Assembly: GCF_021369635.1 (NCBI RefSeq)
Contig: NZ_JAJNBZ010000002.1
Location: 462,949 to 521,269 of the forward strand
DNA: 58,321 bases
Direction: 5' to 3'
DNA from: Paenibacillus profundus
GTDB taxonomy: Bacteria > Bacillota > Bacilli > Paenibacillales > Paenibacillaceae
The notes beneath the pieces are model-generated. The model worked only from the letters and a program-made list of their open reading frames with translations, was not told the DNA's origin and did not search any database. Positions within the stretch are counted from its first letter, which is position 1; every line of letters begins with the position of its first letter. Made by a program: the position numbers and the translations under genes. Below are positions 1 to 7,704 of the stretch, piece by piece.

Positions 1-160
1 GTGTACCCCAATGCTTAACCGCGTGGTATGAAGGAGACATGAGTGTACCCCAATGCTTAACCGCGTGGTATGAAGGAGACATGAGTGTACCCCAATGCTC
101 AACCGCGTGATACGAAGGATGCATAAGTGTACCCAATGCTTAACTGTGTGTTATGGCGCC
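1..160. repeat. 42-bp tandem repeat array, cut by the window edge
   Basis: Three consecutive 42-base units start at 1, 43 and 85, and a decayed fourth copy starts at 127. Units 1 and 2 appear identical; unit 3 has a few substitutions. Each unit contains an AAGGAG-like stretch followed by ATG, and 42 is a multiple of 3, so units 1 and 2 read open in one frame; unit 3 meets a stop. There are no unique spacers, so this is not CRISPR. The array lies just downstream of the minus-strand transposase-like gene and continues beyond the window. Confidence 0.9.
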
Positions 161-1060
161 TCATGCGGCAGCGTGACGTGCTGTGCAGTCCGAGGTGTAA
201 CGTTGCACTGAAATGGAAGAAGATACGCACAAGGAAATTAACTTATCCCACGTGGAGGTAAGAGCGGTGTCCAAATTATAACGGAAACAGAATTCATCCA
301 AGTACCTCTGAAGATACTTTGCTCCTATCCCATGAAATGTCTTGCCCATCCAATCCCGTGCTTGATTGAATGCTGTATATAGGCGGCCACGGCGATCGAC
401 CCGCAAACGCTGGCGGATGATAGACATCTCGGAAGCGGTCTGCGAGACATGGTGAGCGATGAAGTGGTCACATGCGGAGCGGAGCAGTAGCTTGTGGGAA
501 ACACAGTCTTGCTTCACAAGCTTCATCTTTACATCCATCAACTCCTCGTCTGGCGTGACGGATTCAGCGATGATGAGAGGAGTTTCCCGGGGATGAAGGT
601 CTGCCGTCGAGGGATATGAGCAGCCATGGAAAGCCACAATGCCTCGAACCTTGCCTTCGAGTGGCTGGCCTGCATCGGCAAGGCTGATCGCAGCACGGAT
701 CTTGTGCAGCATCGACCAGGCGGTCTTGTATGTAACCTTAATAATTGAGCTGAGCTTGACTGCATTTATTCCGATATCAGAACGGGAAACGAGCCAGAAC
801 GCGGTGATCCATTTCCGTAGGGACGTGCGGCTACCTTCCATGACCGTCCCAACAATAAGGGAGGCCTGATGGCGGCAAGCCCGGCACTCATACAGAGGGA
901 GTCGGCGTGTCCGGATGACATAGGCATGGGCATGATGACAACGTGGACACACAAAGCCTTGCGGCCATTTCAATTGAAACAAAAAGGTCACACAGGAGGA
1001 CTCTGTACGAAAATAACGCTGTAGGTTCTCTAAAGTGTCAACAGCTTGCCATCTTTTCAT
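161..1060 (-). CDS. IS1595-like transposase, catalytic core apparently degenerate
   Basis: The 299-residue protein has an N-terminal zinc ribbon (CPRC near residues 38-41, CRAC near 59-62) and a C-terminal segment, YLDEFCFRYN, typical of IS1595/ISXO2-type transposases. Between them, where family members carry the first catalytic Asp in a D-E-x-Y-like motif, this protein reads GIVAFHGCSYP, and I cannot find a convincing second Asp either. It may therefore be inactive or domesticated. ATG at 1060 is preferred because GAGGAGG lies 8 bases upstream; a further upstream TTG lacks such a site. No terminal inverted repeats of an IS were recognised around it. The promoter and LexA-like box are listed separately. 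Confidence 0.75.
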   Translation of the reverse strand: MKRWQAVDTLENLQRYFRTESSCVTFLFQLKWPQGFVCPRCHHAHAYVIRTRRLPLYECRACRHQASLIVGTVMEGSRTSLRKWITAFWLVSRSDIGINAVKLSSIIKVTYKTAWSMLHKIRAAISLADAGQPLEGKVRGIVAFHGCSYPSTADLHPRETPLIIAESVTPDEELMDVKMKLVKQDCVSHKLLLRSACDHFIAHHVSQTASEMSIIRQRLRVDRRGRLYTAFNQARDWMGKTFHGIGAKYLQRYLDEFCFRYNLDTALTSTWDKLISLCVSSSISVQRYTSDCTARHAAA

Positions 1061-1125
1061 CGAAATATCCTCCTCAATCCGTTCTCGTAACAGGTTCAAA
1101 AACGGAGCGTATGTTCTATGTTTTT

Positions 1126-1154
1126 ATTATACCAAACAAATGTTCGTAATTCAA
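1126..1154 (-). promoter_or_regulatory. Promoter of the transposase-like gene with a LexA-like box
   Basis: On the minus strand, TTGAAT (1149-1154) and TATAAT (1126-1131) are separated by 17 bases, a near-consensus sigma-A promoter. The spacer holds CGAACATTTGTTTG (1133-1146), close to the Gram-positive LexA/DinR operator CGAAC-N4-GTTCG. Repression by LexA, and so SOS induction, is inferred. Confidence 0.6.
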
Positions 1155-1635
1155 GGTTTGTCGGCATTTATTGGGCCATGGTTTGACTAATATTTGCTGG
1201 CGATTTTTTTGTAAGTCAATCTGTTGAAATCAGTGAGTGATTTGTTGAAATCAGGTAGTGGTCTACTAAAATCAGTAAGTAGTTAGATGTAACATCCTGA
1301 ATGAGTGGGAGAGTATTGCTAAGATGTTTATTCAAAATATAGTCGGGTCGGAGCGGTTAAGGATTTGAACATTATTATCGGAGGAAAAAACGGATGGGAG
1401 CTACACTAATTTAACGTATGGGAATGCAGCATTAAGGCAGGGTGTAAGAGGAGGATGTCTGAGCGTACAATGGAATGCGTTTGCCGGAAAAAGCAGGGTT
1501 GTATTAAGATGGCACTAGCTGAACTGTAGTAGGTCGGTGTAAGAAAAGTGTCGCAGATACCGCTATGCCGGAGAGATACAGATATTGAAGATGCCAAAGA
1601 AGGCTAATTTCGGGATGCTGAAAAGAGGTGAGAAC
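1155..1635. other. Gene-free stretch
   Basis: About 480 bases between the transposase-like promoter and the VTT-domain gene. Apart from the 21-bp triple repeat at 1223-1285 I see no open frame with a ribosome binding site and no recognisable RNA or terminator. Confidence 0.5.
1223..1285. repeat. Three imperfect 21-bp tandem repeats
   Basis: Units 1223-1243, 1244-1264 and 1265-1285 share the core AAATCAG followed by GTAGT-like bases, with several substitutions between copies. They are not in a gene. Confidence 0.7.
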
Positions 1636-2268
1636 ATGGGGAAATGGATGACCGTGGCGATGTATTTATTGGTAGCAGCCGGAGTTTTCAATTACCGGGA
1701 AGAGGTTCTGGCATGGGTAGCGGGGGTGCAGTCAGCCAGGGATGTAGCTATGATGCTGGAAATGTTTCTGGCGGCTGCGCTCATTTCGTTATTCCCTGTC
1801 ATACCATTCGGTATTGTCGGAGGAATGATTGGAGCGACGTATGGCCTATGGACGGGAGGATTGTTGAATATGGCCGCTTCGACGTTAGGGGCGGCTGTCA
1901 TGTTCCTCGCTGCGCGGTATGGCTGTGCGGAACGAGGTAGACGATATATGGAGCGCATTGCTCCGCTTCAGAAGTTGAACGGAATGATGGAGAAGAACCC
2001 GGTGATGACTGTTCTGATTGCCCGCACCATTCCGATACTGCCTGCCGCGGCTATCAACATTTATGCAGCTCTGATGTCCGTGCCGTTCATTTCCTTCCTT
2101 GTAGCTACGGCGCTAGGCAAGTTGCCTGTCATGCTGGTGTTCGCCTTTGTAGGAGAGCAGTTGCTTGGGGATTGGACTCGGGTGCCAGTGGTGCTGCTTA
2201 TCTATGCTGTATACTTGGCAGGCGTGTATGCGGTGCACCGCCTCGCAATGCGCGCTCGGAAGGTGTAA
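1636..2268 (+). CDS. VTT-domain (TVP38/TMEM64, DedA-like) membrane protein
   Basis: A 210-residue, very hydrophobic protein with about five membrane segments. The stretch FPVIPFGIVGGMIGATYG and the later RTIPILPAAAINIYAA fit the VTT/SNARE-associated domain of the TVP38/TMEM64 family. Members of this group are thought to handle lipids or membrane homeostasis; the substrate here is unknown. The start at 1636 is chosen over an ATG 51 bases upstream because GAGGTG stands just before it. The gene stands alone and is followed by a bidirectional terminator. Confidence 0.8.
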   Translation: MGKWMTVAMYLLVAAGVFNYREEVLAWVAGVQSARDVAMMLEMFLAAALISLFPVIPFGIVGGMIGATYGLWTGGLLNMAASTLGAAVMFLAARYGCAERGRRYMERIAPLQKLNGMMEKNPVMTVLIARTIPILPAAAINIYAALMSVPFISFLVATALGKLPVMLVFAFVGEQLLGDWTRVPVVLLIYAVYLAGVYAVHRLAMRARKV

Positions 2269-2356
2269 GCTCCGTGTCAATCAAAGCGGTTGTACCAATG
2301 AGCTAGGGGAGCCCGGAGGATTGACGTACAAACCGGTGAAACCTCCATATGCAATA

Positions 2357-2389
2357 AAAGAAAGAGTGCCAATGTGGCACTCTTTCTTT
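2357..2389. terminator. Bidirectional terminator between the VTT gene and sodA
   Basis: A 14-bp perfect stem (2357-2370 with 2376-2389) and a 5-base loop, with A-rich and T-rich flanks on both sides, serves the two convergent genes. Confidence 0.85.
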
Positions 2390-2427
2390 AGTAAAAGTTT
2401 CTTATTGTGAAGAAACCGATTCAACAA

Positions 2428-3045
2428 TTACTTGTTCAATGCTTCTTCGTAACGCTTCTCAACTGCAGACCAATTTACTACGTTCCAGAACGCAGCAATG
2501 TAGTCAGGGCGCTTGTTCTGATATTTCAAGTAGTAAGCATGCTCCCATACGTCCAAACCGAGGACAGCAGTCTTGCCTTCCATCAATGGATTGTCTTGGT
2601 TCGCCATGCTGAATACGGACAATTTGCCATTGTTGTCAACTGCTAAGAACGCCCAGCCGCTGCCAAAGCGAGTTGTAGCTGCTTTTGCGAAGTCTTCTTT
2701 GAACTTGTCGAGGCCGCCGAGTTCTTGCTCGATCGCTTCTGCCAGCTTGCCGGAAGGCTGTCCACCTGCGTTCGGGCCGATTGTTTCCCAGAACAAGGAG
2801 TGATTCGCATGTCCGCCGCCGTTGTTGCGAACAGCTGTGCGGATGCTTTCAGGAACACTGTCCAAGTTGGCAACCAGTTCGTGTACGTCCTTACCTTGCA
2901 GTTCAGGAGCGGACTCCAATGCTGCATTCAAGTTCGTTACGTACGTATTGTGGTGACGATCGTGGTGAATCATCATCGTCGTTTCGTCAATGTGTGGTTC
3001 CAATGCATTGTTTGCATATGGAAGCGGTGGTAATTGATGTGCCAT
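2428..3045 (-). CDS. sodA: Superoxide dismutase, Mn/Fe type
   Basis: A 205-residue cytoplasmic enzyme that dismutates superoxide. All four metal ligands are visible: His27 in the IHHDRHH stretch, the His of NHSLFW, and Asp and His of [16 protein letters not shown] and GSGWAFL are the usual family motifs, and the length is normal. Two adjacent ATG codons could start it; 3045 gives MAHQLP, the usual N-terminus, 8 bases after GGAGG. It has its own promoter and terminator. A second SOD domain, fused to DUF2935, is encoded at 12071-13534. Confidence 0.97.
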   Translation of the reverse strand: MAHQLPPLPYANNALEPHIDETTMMIHHDRHHNTYVTNLNAALESAPELQGKDVHELVANLDSVPESIRTAVRNNGGGHANHSLFWETIGPNAGGQPSGKLAEAIEQELGGLDKFKEDFAKAATTRFGSGWAFLAVDNNGKLSVFSMANQDNPLMEGKTAVLGLDVWEHAYYLKYQNKRPDYIAAFWNVVNWSAVEKRYEEALNK

Positions 3046-3085
3046 CATTCATACCTCCCAATAATATGTAAGTGTTCTCCTTCTA

Positions 3086-3114
3086 ATTAAACATGAAGCT
3101 GCGGAATAAATCAA
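3086..3114 (-). promoter_or_regulatory. sodA promoter
   Basis: On the minus strand TTGATT (3109-3114), 17 bases, then TTTAAT (3086-3091), a plausible sigma-A promoter about 40 bases upstream of the start codon. Confidence 0.5.
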
Positions 3115-3267
3115 CATAAATGTTGCAAAAGTCTGTTATTCATTTTTCTTCCGACTTTATATCATTACCCCCAATTTCATCCATTCAAACCTGATGACAA
3201 GAACGAAACAGCTTTAACTAAAATTCCACATTTACCATAAAATTAAACCTTTGGATCGATTAAGGTA

Positions 3268-3295
3268 TGTAAACGCTTTATATAAAGCGTTTACA
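3268..3295. repeat. Perfect 28-bp palindrome between sodA and the GNAT gene
   Basis: The left half TGTAAACGCTTTAT is followed directly by its exact reverse complement. Each half resembles part of a CcpA cre site (TGTAAACG core) but lacks the closing CA. It lies upstream of both divergent promoters, so it may be an operator; the binding protein is unknown. Confidence 0.85.
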
Positions 3296-3363
3296 AGAGA
3301 AAAAAGGAGATTTTTCTGTGTTTTATGTGGAAATTGAGTGATAAAGGAGGAATTTCGCGTTTT

Positions 3364-3392
3364 TTGTCGTATTTGTAAATGTACTATACAAT
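3364..3392 (+). promoter_or_regulatory. Candidate promoter of the GNAT gene
   Basis: TTGTCG (3364-3369), a 17-base spacer and TACAAT (3387-3392), about 100 bases upstream of the start codon. Confidence 0.45.
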
Positions 3393-3489
3393 AATAATGA
3401 CATAGAGATTGATGTGACCAGGCGTAGACAGGTGTGAGACAGAGAGATAACCGAACATAAACCAAGCTCAGGATGAGGGAGAGTAAGAC

Positions 3490-3927
3490 ATGAACGTTCG
3501 ATCCTTTCGTTTGTCGGATTATCTTCCGGCTACCCAGTTATTGATGGCATCGTTGTCAGAGGAATGTTGTGAAAAGACGTTGGAAGCATTCGCGCGTCAG
3601 TTATCCTTGGATGGTGAGCTTGTGCTCGTCGCCGAGCAGGAACAGAGTAACGGAGAGCAGGCCATTGTCGGACTGGCTATCGGTACCATTGATCGCAATA
3701 ACGGGTACTATTACCGCCTTGCCGTCCAACCGGATTACCGAAATCAAGGGGTAGGCAAAGCGCTGGTAGCGGGATTGGAGCAGAAGTTCCAGCAACGCCG
3801 CGTCAAGAACATTATGATTGCCGCTGATGAGCATACGGAAGTCGTGTTGCCTTGGTTCGAGGCATTAGGGTATGGAGCTAAAGATGTCTTGCGCTCTTTG
3901 CAGCAGCTTCGGATTGTAGCCGGTTAA
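3490..3927 (+). CDS. GNAT family N-acetyltransferase
   Basis: A 145-residue protein of normal GNAT length. The strand YYYRLAVQPDYR followed by RNQGVGKAL is the acetyl-CoA binding motif A (R/Q-x-x-G-x-G/A), and the C-terminal VLPWFEALGY is the usual closing motif. The acetyl acceptor cannot be told from the sequence. The start has a purine-rich GGGAGAG site 8 bases upstream. It is a single-gene unit with its own promoter and a terminator at 3977-4020. Confidence 0.88.
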   Translation: MNVRSFRLSDYLPATQLLMASLSEECCEKTLEAFARQLSLDGELVLVAEQEQSNGEQAIVGLAIGTIDRNNGYYYRLAVQPDYRNQGVGKALVAGLEQKFQQRRVKNIMIAADEHTEVVLPWFEALGYGAKDVLRSLQQLRIVAG

Positions 3928-3976
3928 AATGGCTGTTGCATCCACAGAAATAGACAACCAATGATTGTATCTTAAG

Positions 3977-4020
3977 GCATATCTTTTCAACCGTTGCAAT
4001 CGGGGAGAAGATATGCTTTT
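3977..4020 (+). terminator. Terminator after the GNAT gene
   Basis: GCATATCTT (3977-3985) pairs with AAGATATGC (4008-4016), followed by TTTTCT. The loop is long (22 bases). Confidence 0.6.
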
Positions 4021-4063
4021 CTATTAATAAAGTTAAAAAGAACGCAAAAGCCGAGGAATAAGC

Positions 4064-4633
4064 ATGGATCATTATGAGAAAGCGCTTGTGAAAAGTTTCA
4101 AACACGATGGTCACCTGCACCGTATGTGGCTGGAGAACTGGCTTGTGCCCTCTTCTAAGCGGCACCCGGATCATGCGAAGGAAGATATGCATGTGCTGAT
4201 TAACTGCCAAACTCCGATTCAAGAGTCTGACGGCAAGCAGTGGGTAAGCAGAATTCCAGCTGTTACATTTTTTATCCCGAAGCAGTGGTTCAATGTCGTC
4301 GCGTTAATTGAGGATACAGGAGTACGGTATTATTGCAATATTGCTTCTCCGCCGTACCGATGTGGGCAGACGTTTACCTATATTGATTACGACTTGGATG
4401 TCATTCGCATGACGGACGGACAGGTGCAGATCGTCGACCAAGATGAATACGAACAGAATCGCTACATTTACCATTACCCCGAGCTGGTGGAACGTAAAGT
4501 AAGTGCGGGATTGGAATGTCTTCTGAACCGTATACGGCACGGCACGGCTCCCTTTCATGAGGAATCGGTATGCTTGTATTATGAAGATTGGAAGCGGGCT
4601 GTTGCAGCCACAAGCGGTGAAGATAACCAGTAA
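4064..4633 (+). CDS. DUF402 family protein (YgaC-like, nucleoside phosphatase family)
   Basis: A 189-residue protein with the DUF402 signature: VRYYCNIASPP followed by IDYDLDVIR, with acidic residues that bind Mg2+ in family members, and a C-terminal EYEQNRYIYHYPEL stretch. Characterised relatives in Firmicutes hydrolyse nucleoside tri- and diphosphates; that activity is inferred here. GAGGAAT lies 7 bases before the ATG. It is transcribed alone, and the rnhA remnant follows it. Confidence 0.85.
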   Translation: MDHYEKALVKSFKHDGHLHRMWLENWLVPSSKRHPDHAKEDMHVLINCQTPIQESDGKQWVSRIPAVTFFIPKQWFNVVALIEDTGVRYYCNIASPPYRCGQTFTYIDYDLDVIRMTDGQVQIVDQDEYEQNRYIYHYPELVERKVSAGLECLLNRIRHGTAPFHEESVCLYYEDWKRAVAATSGEDNQ

Positions 4634-4714
4634 GACAATGATGCAGATGGCATGAAGATGCGTGTGTTTGACTTTCTCGGTATGGCTGAACCGTGCTGTC
4701 AGAGTGGAAGCACA

Positions 4715-4805
4715 ATGGCGAAAGAACTGGAGATTTACACGAACGGCGCCTGCTCAGGGAATCCGGGTCCCGGGAGTTAGGGCCGTTCTGTTTTACGGCG
4801 GTCAC
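4715..4805 (+). pseudogene. rnhA: Remnant of ribonuclease HI (rnhA), N-terminal piece only
   Basis: An ATG at 4715 opens MAKELEIYTNGACSGNPGPG, the unmistakable N-terminus of bacterial RNase HI (catalytic Asp normally in YTDGACSGNPGPGG; here Asn replaces Asp). A TAG stop follows at 4778-4780 where a Trp codon is expected. The next recognisable residues, AVLFYGGH (4782-4805), continue the family sequence in another frame, consistent with loss of about two bases. Nothing of the remaining enzyme is visible. This is a decayed gene, not a functional short protein. Confidence 0.8.
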
Positions 4806-4880
4806 TGGGTAGCGATGTGTATATGACGAGTAACGAATGAAGAATGTTGTGGGAATGCTAGCAATAAGGAGGTGAACGGG

Positions 4881-6605
4881 ATGCTCGAATCGATGAAGTC
4901 ACAAGATGCGCAAGCGAAGTCGGCCGACAGGCAGCCGTATGCGGCACAATCATTCAGATGGCACCAGTTGAAGCAGGAAATTATCGAAGCGGCGCCTTCA
5001 CTCGGCATTGATCAAGTAGGCTTTACGACGGCAGACCCGTTCATCGAACTGAAGGCGCGGCTTCAGCATTCAGTGGATCAAGGCTATGCCTCGGGCTTTG
5101 AGGAGCCTGACTTGGAGAAGCGGACACGGCCTGAATTGTTGCTTGAAGAGGCGCGCTCCATTATAGCCATAGCAGTCGCCTATCCGTCGAAGCTGGAGGG
5201 TGCCCCGAAGTCGAAGCACGGCGCTTACCGAGGCTTGTTCGCGCGCACCGCATGGGGAATGGATTACCATCATGTGCTGCGGGACCGTCTGCAACGGCTC
5301 GAGGCTTTCATCCGTGAGCGTGTGGCTGATACGGAGCTGCGAATGAAGAGCATGGTGGATACGGGCGAACTAAGCGACCGGGCGGTGGCAGAGCGCGCTG
5401 GCATCGGCTTCAGCGGCAAGAATTGCTCGATCATTTCGCCACAGTGGGGATCGTGGATTTATTTGGGGGAGATGATTACGAACATTCCATTTCCCCCCGA
5501 TCACCCAGTGACGGAGGATTGCGGCGATTGCACGCGCTGTCTCGATGCGTGTCCGACAAGTGCCTTGGTTGGGCCGGGACAGCTGAATGCGCAGCTCTGC
5601 ATTTCATTCCAGACTCAATCGAAGGATACGCTGAGCCACGAAATGATGGTGAAGATGGGCAATCGGCTTTATGGATGCGATACCTGCCAGATCGTCTGCC
5701 CGAAAAATAAGGGGATGAATTGGACGCACCATGAGGAAATGCAGCCAGACTCTGAACAGGCCAAGCCCTTGCTTGTGCCGATGCTGGAGCTGTCGAATCG
5801 GCAATTTAAGGAGCAGTTCGGTACAAGTGCAGCTTCTTGGCGGGGGAAAAAGCCGATTCAACGCAATGCCATCGTGGCGCTCGGCAACTTCCGCGATCGG
5901 AGCGCAGTGCCTGCCCTGCGGACACTGCTGGTGAGCGACACACGCCCGGAAATTCGGGCAACCGCGGCTTGGGCGCTCGGTCAGATTGGAGGCCCGGAGG
6001 CGTGGCAGACTTTACAGCAAGCTCAGAAACGCGAGGAGGATGAAACCGTGCAGCAGGCAATTCAAGAGGCGGAGCAACAATTCGCCACGCATGTAGAACC
6101 GCTATACGTGCAGGAAATGGACTCACCCGTCGGTCCATTGACACTTGCCGCGACAGCGACCGGATTGTTCGCCATCGAGTTCGGAGGCGTACTTGAGATG
6201 GCAGAGGCGCTGCAAGCGCGCGCGGCGCGCGATTACGGCAAGGTAGCACTGCAGCGCCACCCTGAGCGTCTACAGGAGACGTGCCGACAGTTGGAGGAAT
6301 ATTTCGCAGGAGAACGGCAGACGTTCGAACTGACACTTGATTTGCAAGGAACAACTTTTCAAAAAGAGGTATGGCGGGTATTGATGGATATCCCTTATGG
6401 GGAGACGCGATCCTATAAGCAAATTGCGGAAGCTATAGGCAACCCGAAAGCTGTTCGCGCCGTAGGCGGAGCCAACAACCGCAATCCGATTTCTATCGTT
6501 GTGCCGTGCCACCGTGTTATCGGAGCGAATGGGCAACTGGTAGGTTACGGCGGAGGCATGAACAAAAAAGAAATATTGTTGCAATTGGAAGGCATTTCAT
6601 ATTGA
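4881..6605 (+). CDS. queG: Fusion: epoxyqueuosine reductase QueG + methylguanine-DNA methyltransferase
   Basis: A 574-residue protein with two enzymes in one chain. Residues 30 to 310 are QueG, the cobalamin- and iron-sulfur-dependent enzyme for the last step of queuosine synthesis in tRNA: MVDTGELSDRAVAERAGIGF holds the catalytic Asp, and two ferredoxin-like motifs follow (CGDCTRCLDACP near 214-225, CDTCQIVCP near 266-274). Residues 320 to 395 look like the HEAT repeats usual at the QueG C-terminus. From about 409 a complete O6-alkylguanine-DNA alkyltransferase follows, with acceptor Cys near 543 in PCHRVIGANG. The start is ATG 4881, with AAGGAGGTG upstream. Separate QueG and Ogt genes are the norm; no stop or frameshift is visible at the junction. 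Confidence 0.92.
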   Translation: MLESMKSQDAQAKSADRQPYAAQSFRWHQLKQEIIEAAPSLGIDQVGFTTADPFIELKARLQHSVDQGYASGFEEPDLEKRTRPELLLEEARSIIAIAVAYPSKLEGAPKSKHGAYRGLFARTAWGMDYHHVLRDRLQRLEAFIRERVADTELRMKSMVDTGELSDRAVAERAGIGFSGKNCSIISPQWGSWIYLGEMITNIPFPPDHPVTEDCGDCTRCLDACPTSALVGPGQLNAQLCISFQTQSKDTLSHEMMVKMGNRLYGCDTCQIVCPKNKGMNWTHHEEMQPDSEQAKPLLVPMLELSNRQFKEQFGTSAASWRGKKPIQRNAIVALGNFRDRSAVPALRTLLVSDTRPEIRATAAWALGQIGGPEAWQTLQQAQKREEDETVQQAIQEAEQQFATHVEPLYVQEMDSPVGPLTLAATATGLFAIEFGGVLEMAEALQARAARDYGKVALQRHPERLQETCRQLEEYFAGERQTFELTLDLQGTTFQKEVWRVLMDIPYGETRSYKQIAEAIGNPKAVRAVGGANNRNPISIVVPCHRVIGANGQLVGYGGGMNKKEILLQLEGISY

Positions 6606-6639
6606 AATTGCGTGTCTTACCGATTTTAATAGGGGATAT

Positions 6640-6668
6640 TTGTCATACGGAGAGGGACATGCTATCAT
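6640..6668 (+). promoter_or_regulatory. Candidate promoter for yneF-folE
   Basis: TTGTCA (6640-6645), 17 bases, TATCAT (6663-6668), about 90 bases upstream of the YneF start. Confidence 0.5.
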
Positions 6669-6756
6669 AATTGCGGTAGAGTTGCACAAAATCGTGCTTT
6701 TTTACGTATGAATGTACAGCTTTCAAACTAGATGATGTTGGGGTGACCAGGGGCAG

Positions 6757-6969
6757 ATGTGGTATTGGATAACAGGAATCGTAATGCTTATCGTGGGCGT
6801 TATTATCGGCTTTGCCGTCGGTGTATTTTATTTGCGTAAACAGATGGAGAAGATGCAGTCCGACCCTCAGATGCTGCAGAAGATGGCGAAGCAGATGGGG
6901 TATAATTTGAATTCGAAACAGATGCAGAAAGCACAGCAAATGATGAAGAACAACAATAAAAAGAAGTAA
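6757..6969 (+). CDS. yneF: UPF0154 (YneF family) small membrane protein
   Basis: A 70-residue protein with one N-terminal membrane segment (about residues 4-26, GIVMLIVGVIIGFAVGVFYL), then a conserved tail DPQMLQKMAKQMGYNLNSKQ rich in Met, Lys and Gln. Length and layout match the UPF0154/YneF family of Firmicutes, whose function is unknown. The ribosome site before ATG 6757 is weak (GGGGTGACC). The gene is 51 bases upstream of folE and probably cotranscribed with it. Confidence 0.85.
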   Translation: MWYWITGIVMLIVGVIIGFAVGVFYLRKQMEKMQSDPQMLQKMAKQMGYNLNSKQMQKAQQMMKNNNKKK

Positions 6970-7020
6970 TCGTACGGTGCGGCACTTGACTCGCACGGCA
7001 CGGTGAAAGGAGGAACGGTC

Positions 7021-7611
7021 GTGGCTGGCTTGAAAGATTATGTTAACATGAAGGTTGGTACGAATCGTGAACAGATCGAGTACCACGTGAAGGAAATTCT
7101 GAAGCTTGTCGGAGAGGATGTCGAGCGGGAAGGATTGCTAGAAACTCCGGCGCGTGTGACCCGTATGTATGAAGAGATCTTCGCGGGCTACGAAGTCGAT
7201 CCTCGGGATGTGCTAGGGGTAACTTTTGACGAACGGCACGAAGAACTTGTCATCGTAAAAGATATTACGTATTATAGCCAATGCGAGCATCACATGGCGC
7301 CTTTCTTCGGCAAGGTGCATATCGGTTACATTCCAAGCGGTAAGATTGCCGGCTTAAGCAAGTTGGCCCGTCTGGTTGAAGCGGTGTCGCGGCGTTTGCA
7401 GGTACAAGAACGCATTACCTCGCAAATTGCTGATATAATGGATGAGGTGTTGCAGCCTCACGGTGTGATGGTCGTCGTCGAAGGCGAGCATTTGTGCATG
7501 TGCGCACGCGGAGTGAAGAAGCCTGGCAGCAAAACCGTCACATCGGCGGTGCGGGGCAGCTTCCGAAGTGACGCGGCACAGCGCGCGGAATTTTTGTCTC
7601 TAATTAAGTAA
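7021..7611 (+). CDS. folE: GTP cyclohydrolase I
   Basis: A 196-residue enzyme that converts GTP to 7,8-dihydroneopterin triphosphate, the first step of folate synthesis. The zinc and active-site motif [20 protein letters not shown] and the [20 protein letters not shown] helix are intact, and the third zinc ligand sits in [14 protein letters not shown]. Length is normal for the homodecameric type I enzyme. The GTG at 7021 is preferred because AAAGGAGG ends 7 bases before it. A strong terminator follows at 7643-7674. Confidence 0.96.
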   Translation: MAGLKDYVNMKVGTNREQIEYHVKEILKLVGEDVEREGLLETPARVTRMYEEIFAGYEVDPRDVLGVTFDERHEELVIVKDITYYSQCEHHMAPFFGKVHIGYIPSGKIAGLSKLARLVEAVSRRLQVQERITSQIADIMDEVLQPHGVMVVVEGEHLCMCARGVKKPGSKTVTSAVRGSFRSDAAQRAEFLSLIK

Positions 7612-7642
7612 TTAGGTGCAAGTGGGTTAACAGAACAAATGG

Positions 7643-7674
7643 AACCCGTTCCGGGCAATGGAACGGGTTTTTTT
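7643..7674 (+). terminator. folE terminator
   Basis: AACCCGTTCC (7643-7652) pairs perfectly with GGAACGGGTT (7660-7669) over a 7-base loop, followed by a run of T. Confidence 0.92.
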
Positions 7675-7704
7675 GAATTCAGACAGGAGGAATGACAAGA
7701 GCTC

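Noticed and set aside
1..160. CRISPR-like regularity of the 42-bp array
   Set aside because: Units are directly adjacent, with no unique spacers, and no cas gene is near.
3318..3341. Seven-codon leader peptide (GTG start, TGA stop) upstream of the GNAT gene
   Set aside because: Although a GGAG precedes it, nothing suggests attenuation, and it lies upstream of the candidate promoter.
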